A DNA stretch of 42,887 nt, from contig DATCYZ010000096.1 in the NCBI GenBank assembly GCA_036526195.1, forward strand, positions 1 through 42,887, written 5' to 3'. This stretch comes from DATCYZ01 sp036526195 (lineage in GTDB: Bacteria > Pseudomonadota > Gammaproteobacteria > Burkholderiales > SG8-39). Shown here piece after piece: positions 32,387-39,011 of the stretch. Each line of letters opens with the position of its first letter. Within the stretch, counting starts at the first letter, position 1. A program made the translations under genes and the position numbers. A model generated the notes under the pieces. That model was not told the origin of the DNA, did no database searches, and saw only the letters and a program-made list of their open reading frames with translations.

Positions 32387-32731
32387 TCAGGCGAAGGGCT
32401 GCTCCCGCTCGCCGCCCTCGGGCCCGTAGAACATCACCCAGACCGCGAGGTCCGCGCTGAAATCCTCGAAGCGGTGTTCCATCTTCGCAGGCACGAAGAG
32501 TATGTCGCCGGCGCCAAAGGGCACCCGCTCCGTGCCGCGCACGAAGTACCCGCTGCCGCGCTCGACGATGTAGACCTCGTCGCGCGCGTGCGGGGTCTGC
32601 GGGTCGACGCCCTTGGGCGCGTAGTACCGCACCTCCAGGCTGCCGTGCCGCAGCACCTCCGCCGAGCGGCGTCCTTCCGGAAGCGGCCTCGCCGCCGCCT
32701 CGCGCGCCGAGACCTTCCAGTCGCCCTTCAT
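32387..32731 (-). CDS. Small cupin-domain protein
   Basis: A 114-residue single cupin. Ligand positions are in QTPHARDEVYIVERGSGYF (H, E) and PAKMEHRFEDF (H). The pattern GDILFVPAKMEH is typical of cupins that sense or degrade small molecules. The ATG overlaps the thioredoxin-like gene stop (ATGA), so the pair is coupled. Substrate unknown. Confidence 0.82.
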   Translation of the reverse strand: MKGDWKVSAREAAARPLPEGRRSAEVLRHGSLEVRYYAPKGVDPQTPHARDEVYIVERGSGYFVRGTERVPFGAGDILFVPAKMEHRFEDFSADLAVWVMFYGPEGGEREQPFA

Positions 32732-33282
32732 CCGCGCCGCCACTTGATCGAGCAGCCGATCGAGGCCACCTGCTCGCGCGGCCCGATGCCGGTTTTCGCC
32801 ACCTCGCGCATCGCCTCGAGCAGGTCGCGCCGCGCGCCCGCGACCGGCGTGGTGCGCGAGGCGTCGAGCCGGCCGTGGTACTGCAGTTCGAGCGCCGCGT
32901 TGAAGCCGAAGAACTCGGGCGTGCATTGCGCGTCGTAGGCGCGCGCCACCGCCTGCGTCTCGTCGAAGACATAGGGAAAGCCGAAGCGCTTCGCCGCGGC
33001 GACCCGCTTCATGTTGTCGAAGGAATCCTCGGCGTAATCCGCCGGGTCGTTCGACATCACGGCAATCGAGCCTACGCCGAGCGTGGCCAGTTCGGCGCAG
33101 TCGGTGACGATGCGATCGAGCACCGCCTTCACGTAAGGACAGTGGTTGCAGATGAACATCACCACCAGGCCCTGCGGCCCGCGCGCGCGCTCTAGCGAGT
33201 GCCGCTTGCCGTCGGTGCCGGGCAGGTCGAACCCCGGCGCCTTCCAGCCGAACTCGCACACCGAGGAGGTCTTTGCCACCAT
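32728..33282 (-). CDS. Thioredoxin-fold (AhpC/TSA-like) protein
   Basis: A 184-residue protein of the group beginning with a PGFDLPGTDGKR segment and having FICNHCPYVKAV as redox site, here C-N-H-C instead of the CGPC of thioredoxin. CTPEFFGFNAALELQYHGRL is the conserved second half. No membrane helix or leader is seen, so it is probably cytoplasmic. Its ATG is only 14 bases from the divergent rsmE ATG. It likely acts in thiol or peroxide handling; the partner is unknown. Confidence 0.87.
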   Translation of the reverse strand: MVAKTSSVCEFGWKAPGFDLPGTDGKRHSLERARGPQGLVVMFICNHCPYVKAVLDRIVTDCAELATLGVGSIAVMSNDPADYAEDSFDNMKRVAAAKRFGFPYVFDETQAVARAYDAQCTPEFFGFNAALELQYHGRLDASRTTPVAGARRDLLEAMREVAKTGIGPREQVASIGCSIKWRRG

Positions 33283-33296
33283 GCGAGAATCCTAGC

Positions 33297-34031
33297 ATGC
33301 GTGCCGCACGCCTTTACGTCGACACCGCGCTTGCGGCGAACAGCACGCTCGTGCTTCCCGAGCGCGCCGCGCACCACGCCGCGCGCGTGCTGCGCTTGCG
33401 CGCCGGGCACCGACTGGTGCTCTTCGACGGGCGCGGCGGCGAGTACGACGCCGTCATCGAATCCGGGCCGCGCAATGCCGTCACCGTCGCCGTGGGCGCG
33501 CACCGCGACGTGGAGCGCGAATCCCCGCTTGGCGTGGTGCTCGCGCAGGGCATTTCAGGCGCCGAGCGCATGGACTTCACCATCCAGAAAGCGGTCGAAC
33601 TCGGCGCCGCGGCGATACAACCCCTGGCCACCGAGCGCTCGGTGGTGCGGCTCGATGCCGCCCGCGCGGAAACGAAGCGTGCCCACTGGCAGCGCATCGT
33701 GATCGCCGCCTGCGAGCAATGCGGACGCAATCGATTGCCCCCAGTGCGGGCGCCGGTCGGCGTGCAGGCGTTCTGCCGCGACGCGACCCTGCCTGCGGCG
33801 CGATGGCTGCTCGCGCCCGGCGCTTCGGCGCGGCTCGCAACAGCCGCCACCGGCCTTGCCGGCGGCGCCGTGCTTGCCGCCGGGCCGGAGGCGGGGTTCA
33901 GCGAGATTGAGGCGGCCGCGCTCGAGGCGGCCGGCTTCCGCGCCCTGAGCCTCGGGCCGCGGGTGCTGCGCACCGAAACGGCGGCGATCGCCGCGCTCGG
34001 CGCGCTGAACGCGCTGGCCGGGGACGGCTAG
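33297..34031 (+). CDS. rsmE: 16S rRNA m3U1498 methyltransferase
   Basis: A 244-residue SPOUT-class enzyme that methylates N3 of U1498 in 16S rRNA. The N-terminal PUA-like part has LYVDTALAANSTLVLPERAA. The knot motifs are GAAAIQPLATERSVVRLD, IAACEQCGRNRLP, AAGPEAGFSEIEAAA and SLGPRVLRTETA. I took the ATG at 33297. GAGAAT lies 6 bases before it and could be a -10 box, again suggesting a leaderless start; an in-frame start at 33273 would overlap the opposing gene. Confidence 0.94.
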   Translation: MRAARLYVDTALAANSTLVLPERAAHHAARVLRLRAGHRLVLFDGRGGEYDAVIESGPRNAVTVAVGAHRDVERESPLGVVLAQGISGAERMDFTIQKAVELGAAAIQPLATERSVVRLDAARAETKRAHWQRIVIAACEQCGRNRLPPVRAPVGVQAFCRDATLPAARWLLAPGASARLATAATGLAGGAVLAAGPEAGFSEIEAAALEAAGFRALSLGPRVLRTETAAIAALGALNALAGDG

Positions 34032-34088
34032 GCGCCGGATCGGGCCTTATGGTAACATATACGTTACTATATGGCCGCTGCCGGCGCC
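34031..34088. terminator. 58-base interrupted palindrome filling a convergent gap
   Basis: GGCGCCGG (34031-34038) pairs with CCGGCGCC (34081-34088), GGCC (34043-34046) with GGCC (34073-34076), and GTAAC (34052-34056) with GTTAC (34063-34067) at the AT-rich tip. It begins at the rsmE stop and ends 3 bases from the opposing stop, so a bidirectional terminator is likely. The tip also has the TAAC-N6-GTTA form. Confidence 0.5.
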
Positions 34089-34091
34089 CGC

Positions 34092-34694
34092 TCAGCGCGC
34101 GCCGGTCCCTGCCAGCAGCGCGCTGATGCGCGCGTCGCCCGCGGCGCGGGCGATCTCCCGCGCGCTGCGGCCCTGGGCGTCGCGCGCGGCAGGGTCGACC
34201 CCGCGCGCCGCGAGGAAGAGCTCCACCGCCAGCGCGTCGCGGCGCCGCACCGCGTCGAGGAACTGCGTCGCGTCGAAGTACGACAGCCCCATGCCGTGCA
34301 GGTCCTTGCGCGCCGCGATCGCGGCTTCGCTCGCGGACGAGACGACGCGCTCGGCCTGCGTGCGCGCCTGCTCGCGGCGCGCGAGCCGCATGAGGTCGCT
34401 GCCGAAGGCCGCGAAGGCCGCGCGCTGCGCGGGCGGCATGTCCTCGGTCACCTCGGCGAGCAGTCCCGTCGCCGCACGGTTCACCTCCGAGTTGTTGCCG
34501 GCCATCACGCCATCGACGCCCTTCTTCATCGCCGCCTCGTCCGGGGCATCGGCCGCCATGCGCACGAACGCGTGCGCGAGCGCGAGCATGCGCCCGAAAC
34601 TCATCCAGTCCTCGTCGGTTTCCGTGGCCGGCGCGGCCTGTGCGTTCAGCACTGCGCCAAGCGCGCAGGCCATCGCGATTCTCAGTATCTTCAT
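34092..34694 (-). CDS. Exported ankyrin-repeat-like protein
   Basis: About 200 residues with a signal peptide (MKILRIAMACALGAVLNAQA). The middle is helical. The C-terminal 60 residues (FLDAVRRRDALAVELFLAAR, then GVDPAARDAQGRSAREIARA) look like one to two ankyrin repeats. It probably binds a partner in the periplasm. Two adjacent ATGs (34697, 34694) follow GGGAGGA; the second has the better spacing. Function unknown. It diverges from argA with about 150 bases between starts. Confidence 0.78.
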   Translation of the reverse strand: MKILRIAMACALGAVLNAQAAPATETDEDWMSFGRMLALAHAFVRMAADAPDEAAMKKGVDGVMAGNNSEVNRAATGLLAEVTEDMPPAQRAAFAAFGSDLMRLARREQARTQAERVVSSASEAAIAARKDLHGMGLSYFDATQFLDAVRRRDALAVELFLAARGVDPAARDAQGRSAREIARAAGDARISALLAGTGAR

Positions 34695-34813
34695 CATCGG
34701 TCCTCCCGGTGTTGCAGTGGATGCAGCAGGCTGTGGGACAAGTAACGCACCACAACGCTCCCGCGTTGACCCGGCGCAACCGGACCGGAGCCGCCGCAGC
34801 CCTTGATTCCGCT

Positions 34814-34819
34814 TAGAAT
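34814..34819 (+). promoter_or_regulatory. -10 box TAGAAT before argA
   Basis: CTTAGAATTCCGCC lies 27 bases upstream of the argA ATG and matches the -10 consensus with a short leader. No clear -35 is visible. Confidence 0.45.
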
Positions 34820-34846
34820 TCCGCCTGTTACGGCGAAGGTGAAAAA

Positions 34847-36172
34847 ATGACAACGCCCCCTACCCCGGAAGCCTTCGTGCGCTGGTTTCGCGAAGCCGCG
34901 CCCTACGTGCGCGCATTTCGCGGCCGCACCTTCGTGGTCGCGTTCGGCGGCGAGATGGTGGCCGAGGGCGCGCGCTTCACGCAGTTCGTGCACGACCTGA
35001 ACCTGCTCGCGGCGCTCGGCATCCGCCTGGTGCTGGTGCACGGCGCGCGCCCGCAGATCGAGACCGAACTGAAGGCCAAACGGCTTCGCTCGCGCTACGT
35101 GCGCGGCATCCGCGTCACCGACGCGGCCTCGCTGGTGGCGGTGAAGCACGCCGCAGGCGTGCTGCGCGTCGAGATCGAGGCGCGCCTGTCGCAGGGCCTG
35201 CCGAATTCGCCCATGGCGGGCGCGCAGATCCGCGTCGCCTCGGGCAACTTCCTCGCCGCCCGGCCCCTCGGCGTGATCGACGGCACCGACTTCCAGTTCA
35301 CCGGCGCGGTGCGCCGGGTGGATGCGCAGGCGATCGCCCGACGGCTCGAAGTCGGTGAAGTCGTGCTGATCTCGCACATCGGCTATTCGCCCACGGGCGA
35401 AGTGTTCAACGTGCCCTGGGAAGATGTCGCCGAAGGCGTCGCCGTGGCCCTGAAGGCGGACAAGCTGCTGCTCTATGCCGAGCGGCTGCCCACGGGGAAG
35501 AACGGCGAGGTGCTCGGCGAACTCACCGCGGCGCAGGCCGCGACGCTGCTCAAGGGCCGCTCGCTCGGCGCCAGCACCACGCGGGCGCTGGAGCATGCGC
35601 TGCGCGCGCTCGAGGGCGGCGTTTCGCGCGCGCACCTGGTCTCGCGCCGCACCGCCGGGGCCACGCTGCTCGAACTCTTCACCCATTCCGGCGTCGGCAC
35701 CATGATCACCGCCGACCCGGTGGAACGTTTGCGGCCGGCGAGCATCGAGGACATCGGCGGCATCCTGTCGCTGATCGAACCGCTGGAGGCGGAAGGCTCG
35801 CTGGTGAAACGCAACCGCGAGCTGATCGAGTCCGAGATCGGCAACTTCTTCGTCATCGAGCACGATGGCCGCATCCTCGGCTGCGCCGCGCTGCACCCGT
35901 ACCCGGACGCAAAGAGCGCCGAGTTCGCCTGCCTCGCGGTCGCGCCCGCCTACCGCGACGCCGGCTACGGCGAACGCCTGCTCGGCGCCTGCGAGACCCG
36001 CGCGAAGGCGCGGCGCATCAAGCGGCTGTTCGCGCTCACCACGCGCGCCGAGCACTGGTTCGTCGACCAGGGCTTTCGACCCGCTGCCGTCGACACCCTG
36101 CCGACCGAGCGGCGCGTGCTCTACAACTGGAAGCGCGGGTCGAAGGTGTTTTTGAAGCGCCTCAAAACCTAG
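34847..36172 (+). CDS. argA: Amino-acid N-acetyltransferase (N-acetylglutamate synthase)
   Basis: A 441-residue ArgA, first step of arginine synthesis (acetyl-CoA + glutamate). Residues 1-290 form an amino-acid-kinase fold (FVVAFGGEM, LVLVHGARPQIE), which binds arginine for feedback inhibition in the family. Residues 295-441 form a GNAT acetyltransferase, with the CoA loop in ACLAVAPAYRDAGYGERLL and YNWKRGSKVF at the end. Its TAG ends in the first G of the hairpin array that follows. GGCGAAGG lies upstream of the ATG. Confidence 0.95.
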   Translation: MTTPPTPEAFVRWFREAAPYVRAFRGRTFVVAFGGEMVAEGARFTQFVHDLNLLAALGIRLVLVHGARPQIETELKAKRLRSRYVRGIRVTDAASLVAVKHAAGVLRVEIEARLSQGLPNSPMAGAQIRVASGNFLAARPLGVIDGTDFQFTGAVRRVDAQAIARRLEVGEVVLISHIGYSPTGEVFNVPWEDVAEGVAVALKADKLLLYAERLPTGKNGEVLGELTAAQAATLLKGRSLGASTTRALEHALRALEGGVSRAHLVSRRTAGATLLELFTHSGVGTMITADPVERLRPASIEDIGGILSLIEPLEAEGSLVKRNRELIESEIGNFFVIEHDGRILGCAALHPYPDAKSAEFACLAVAPAYRDAGYGERLLGACETRAKARRIKRLFALTTRAEHWFVDQGFRPAAVDTLPTERRVLYNWKRGSKVFLKRLKT

Positions 36173-36242
36173 GGGTCGGATCCCTTTTCCGAGGTGGTGC
36201 CCTCGACCCCAAGAAGCTTCAACGGAAAAGGGCTCTGACCCC
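36172..36242 (+). repeat. Hairpin unit 1 (4T/4A arms)
   Basis: A arm 36172-36191, loop 36192-36222 (31 bases), B arm reversed 36223-36242. Followed by TCCGTCCAAACGG. The two differing arm positions give one G-U wobble and one mismatch in RNA. Confidence 0.85.
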
Positions 36243-36255
36243 TCCGTCCAAACGG

Positions 36256-36275
36256 GGGGTCGGATCCCTTTTCCG
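36256..36275 (+). repeat. Solitary A arm
   Basis: GGGGTCGGATCCCTTTTCCG without its partner, then 13 bases to the next unit. It may be the remnant of a deletion between units; AAGACCCA precedes the next arm. Confidence 0.85.
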
Positions 36276-36288
36276 CGATCAAGACCCA

Positions 36289-36360
36289 GGGGTCGGATCC
36301 CTTTTTCCGCTTTAGCCTTCGATCGACGCCGCGCGCCATCGGAAAAAGGGCTCTGACCCC
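36289..36360 (+). repeat. Hairpin unit 3 (5T/5A arms)
   Basis: A arm 36289-36309, loop 36310-36339 (30 bases), B arm reversed 36340-36360, then TCCGTCCAGACCCA. The loop contains CCTTCGATCGACGCCG, shared with unit 5. Confidence 0.85.
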
Positions 36361-36374
36361 TCCGTCCAGACCCA

Positions 36375-36445
36375 GGGGTTGGATCCCTTTTCCGGGGTGG
36401 TACGTGCGATTAGAGGAAACAAAAACGGAAAAGGGCTCTGACCCC
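36375..36445 (+). repeat. Hairpin unit 4 (4T/4A arms)
   Basis: A arm 36375-36394 with one change (GGGGTTGG), which still pairs as U-G. Loop 36395-36425 (31 bases), B arm reversed 36426-36445. Confidence 0.85.
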
Positions 36446-36457
36446 TCAGATGTCAGA

Positions 36458-36530
36458 GGGGTCAGAGCCCTTTTTCCGACGCGTCTCGGCGTCGATCGAA
36501 GGGACTCCCCGGAAAAAGGGATCCGACCCC
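36458..36530 (-). repeat. Hairpin unit 5, opposite orientation (5T/5A arms)
   Basis: Read on minus it is A arm (36530-36510), 31-base loop, B arm reversed (36478-36458). Its loop on minus carries CCTTCGATCGACGCCG like unit 3. Its right end touches the phoU stop. Confidence 0.85.
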
Positions 36531-37229
36531 TTAGTCGAGAAGTTCCTTCTCCATCTCCTCCAGCGACACGTGCCTCACGTCGCGGCCCTTGACCATGTAG
36601 ATCACGTACTCGGCCATGTTCTTGGAATGGTCGCCGATGCGCTCGATCGCCTTGGCGATGAACAGGATCTCGAGGGACCGCGAGATGGTGCGCGGGTCTT
36701 CCATCATGAAGGTGATGAGTTGCCGCATGATGGCGCGGAACTCGTCGTCCACCGCCACGTCCTGCTTCACCACGTTCATCGCCTCGTTGGTGTCGAGCCG
36801 CGCGAACGCGTCCAGCGACTGGCGCAGCATCGCCACGGCGCGGTCGGCGACGTGCGAGAGGTCCATGCGCGGCATGTGCTGCTTGCCCGCGCTGTGGATC
36901 AGCTTCGCCATGCGCGCGATCTTCTCGGCCTCGTCGCCGATGCGCTCGAGGTCGGTGATGGTCTTGATGACGGTGATCAGCAATCGCAGATCCCCTGCGG
37001 CGGGCTGTCGGCGCGCGATGATCTGGCTGCAGGCCTCGTCGAGGCCCACTTCCAGCGCATTGACGCGATGGTCATCCTCGATCACGCGATCGATGCGTTC
37101 CATGTCGCCGGCGATCAGCGCGGCGACCGCGCGCACGATCTGCTCCTCGACGAGGCCGCCCATCTGCAGCACCCGCGATCGAACGCTTTCGAGTTCCGCG
37201 TCGAACTGCTTCGAGGTGTGCTCCGGCAT
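36531..37229 (-). CDS. phoU: Phosphate signalling protein PhoU
   Basis: A 232-residue all-helical protein of two PhoU repeats. The metal-cluster motifs are TDLERIGDEAEKIA in the first repeat and AKAIERIGDHSKNMAEYVIY in the second. It dampens PhoR/PhoB signalling and restrains the Pst phosphate transporter. Here it stands alone, without pst or phoB/R genes next to it in view. The ATG at 37229 is preceded by TAGGGG. Its TAA stop touches the hairpin array. Confidence 0.95.
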   Translation of the reverse strand: MPEHTSKQFDAELESVRSRVLQMGGLVEEQIVRAVAALIAGDMERIDRVIEDDHRVNALEVGLDEACSQIIARRQPAAGDLRLLITVIKTITDLERIGDEAEKIARMAKLIHSAGKQHMPRMDLSHVADRAVAMLRQSLDAFARLDTNEAMNVVKQDVAVDDEFRAIMRQLITFMMEDPRTISRSLEILFIAKAIERIGDHSKNMAEYVIYMVKGRDVRHVSLEEMEKELLD

Positions 37230-37317
37230 CGAAATACCCCTATGAAAATGAAGGAGTTAGGGTATCACAGGGCATATTGCAGGAGTGTGACGCCCGGCAC
37301 CCGCCGGCAGGCGCGGC

Positions 37318-37995
37318 CTAGGCCTTCGGGCCGAGCGTGCGCACGCCGTCCGCGCCGCCGAGCAGCAGCAGGTCCGCCGGCCGGCGCGCGAACAGCCCGT
37401 TGGTGACCACGCCGGCAATCTGGTTCAACTCGGTCTCGAGCGTGTACGGGTCGAGGATCGACAGGCCGTGGCAATCGAGGATCAGGTTGCCGTTGTCGGT
37501 GCGGAAATCCGCGCGCAGCACCGGGTTGGCGCCGAGCGCGCGCAGCGCGCGGCCGACATGGCTGCGCGCCATGGGGATCACTTCCACGGGCAGCGGGAAC
37601 TTGCCCAGCACCGGCACCAGCTTCGAGGCATCGCAGATGCAAACGAAGCGCTTTGCCACCGCGGCGACGATCTTCTCGCGCGTCAGCGCCCCGCCGCCGC
37701 CCTTGATCATGGCCAGGTGCTCGGTGATCTCGTCGGCGCCGTCGACGTATACCGGCAGTGAATCGACGCTGTTCAGGTCCGCGACGCGGATGCCGTGGCC
37801 CTTGAGTCGCGCGGCGCTCGCCTCCGAGGCCGCCACCGCGCCGTCGATGCGCCCCTTGATGGTGGCGAGCGCGTCGATGAAGAGGTTCACCGTCGAGCCG
37901 GAGCCGACACCGACCACGGCCCCGTCGACCACGTGCGCGAGCGCCGCCTGCGCCACCTGCCGCTTCAGGGCATCCTGATCCGTCGTTCCGGCCAT
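37318..37995 (-). CDS. rpiA: Ribose-5-phosphate isomerase A
   Basis: A 225-residue RpiA interconverting ribose-5-phosphate and ribulose-5-phosphate. GVGSGSTVNLFIDAL, the catalytic-loop YVDGADEI and IKGGGGALTREKIVA are the family motifs, with ADFRTDNGNLILDC later. The ATG at 37995 follows TATACT by only 6 bases, so the mRNA is probably leaderless. The 88-base gap to phoU holds no gene; ATACCC and GGGTAT face each other there around the phoU start. Confidence 0.96.
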   Translation of the reverse strand: MAGTTDQDALKRQVAQAALAHVVDGAVVGVGSGSTVNLFIDALATIKGRIDGAVAASEASAARLKGHGIRVADLNSVDSLPVYVDGADEITEHLAMIKGGGGALTREKIVAAVAKRFVCICDASKLVPVLGKFPLPVEVIPMARSHVGRALRALGANPVLRADFRTDNGNLILDCHGLSILDPYTLETELNQIAGVVTNGLFARRPADLLLLGGADGVRTLGPKA

Positions 37996-38001
37996 GCGCG
38001 C

Positions 38002-38007
38002 AGTATA
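38002..38007 (-). promoter_or_regulatory. -10 box TATACT at the rpiA start
   Basis: On minus, TATACT-GCGCGC-ATG. Transcription 6-7 bases after the box would begin at the initiation codon. No -35 is obvious. Confidence 0.45.
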
Positions 38008-38050
38008 GCCATGGCCTCCCGGCCCGGCGCGCTTCTCTGGGACAATCCGG

Positions 38051-38989
38051 ATGCTACCGATGCGCGCCGCCCTCGCCCTGTTGCTGATCGCCGTCGTACT
38101 CGCCGTGAAGGCCCAGCCGGGCACGCGCGCCGAGGACGTCGAGGCGCGCCTTGCGCCCGCCCTGGGCGCGCTCGGCCGCGGCGACTTCGCCCAGGCCATC
38201 GACGTGCTGCAGCCGATTGCGCGCGACGGCCACCCGCAGGCCCTCTACCTGCTGGGCCTTGTCTACGAATCCGCCTCGCCCCCGGTGCGCGACTACGCGC
38301 AGGCGCGCGCCTTCTACCTGCGCGCCGCCGAGGCCCGCCACGCCGATGCGCGCACCAACCTTGCCACCCTGCTGCTGGAGGGCAGGGGCGGCGATCGCAA
38401 CCCCGCAGAGGCGGCGCGCTGGTACCGCGCGGCCGGCGAACAGGGGCATCCCGAGGCGCTGCACGCGCTCGCGCTGATGTTCGGCACCGGGGACGGCGTC
38501 GAGCGCGACGAAGGCGAGATGGCGAAGTGGCTCGAGCGCGCGGCGCGCGCCGGCTCGGCGCGCGCCCAGGCGCAGCTTGCCCGCATGTACCTCGAGGGCG
38601 ACGGCGTGCCGCAGGACGCGCGTGCCGCCGCGCGGTTGTTCCGCGCCGCGGCCGACCAGGGCCATGTCTGGGCGATGTACTTCCTCGGCCGGCTCGCGCA
38701 GAAGGGCGAGGGCGTGCCGCGCAACCTGGAGGCCGCGCGCGAATGGTTCGAGCGCGCCGCGAACGCCGGGCACGCGCTCGCCCAGCACGAGCTGGCGACG
38801 GTCTACGAGCTTGGCCTGGGCGCCGAGTCGAGCACCGCGAAGGCGCTCGAGCTCTACCGCACCGCGGCGGCGCGCGGCGCCGTCGAATCGATCCGCCGGC
38901 TCGAGCAGGCCTATCGCAACGGCGAACTGGGGTTGGCGAAAAGCGAATCCGAGGCCGCCCAATGGGGCGCGCGCCTGCCGAAGAACTGA
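38051..38989 (+). CDS. Exported Sel1-repeat (TPR-like) protein
   Basis: A 312-residue solenoid. The leader is MRAALALLLIAVVLAVKAQP, from the second Met at 38060 if that is the start. About six Sel1-like repeats follow, seen as A...LG..Y..G.GV..D...A..W...AA..G, for example LARMYLEGDGVPQDARAAAR and LGRLAQKGEGVPRNLEAARE. Such proteins act as scaffolds in the periplasm or envelope. GACAAT lies four bases before the ATG at 38051. Convergent with lpdA after 22 bases. Confidence 0.88.
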   Translation: MLPMRAALALLLIAVVLAVKAQPGTRAEDVEARLAPALGALGRGDFAQAIDVLQPIARDGHPQALYLLGLVYESASPPVRDYAQARAFYLRAAEARHADARTNLATLLLEGRGGDRNPAEAARWYRAAGEQGHPEALHALALMFGTGDGVERDEGEMAKWLERAARAGSARAQAQLARMYLEGDGVPQDARAAARLFRAAADQGHVWAMYFLGRLAQKGEGVPRNLEAAREWFERAANAGHALAQHELATVYELGLGAESSTAKALELYRTAAARGAVESIRRLEQAYRNGELGLAKSESEAAQWGARLPKN

Positions 38990-39011
38990 GGGCGTCGCGC
39001 CGCGCGTGCGC

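Larger units (their letters stand above)
36172..36530. repeat. Array of inverted-repeat elements with constant-length variable loops
   Basis: The whole argA-phoU gap is nine arms of two related types: A = GGGGTCGGATCCCTTTTCCG and B = GGGGTCAGAGCCCTTTTCCG. They build four units of the form A-loop-B(reversed), three on plus and one on minus, plus one solitary A. Loops are 31, 30, 31 and 31 bases. Arms with four T pair with four A, and arms with five T pair with five A. Loops 3 and 5 share 16 bases when read in unit orientation; loops 1 and 4 share GGTGGT. The array abuts both flanking stop codons. It resembles REP/BIME or MITE elements; no transposase is present. Confidence 0.9.

Noticed and set aside
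36172..36530. CRISPR array
   Set aside because: Repeats alternate in orientation as inverted pairs, two loops are related to each other, and there is no regular direct repeat-spacer pattern or cas gene.
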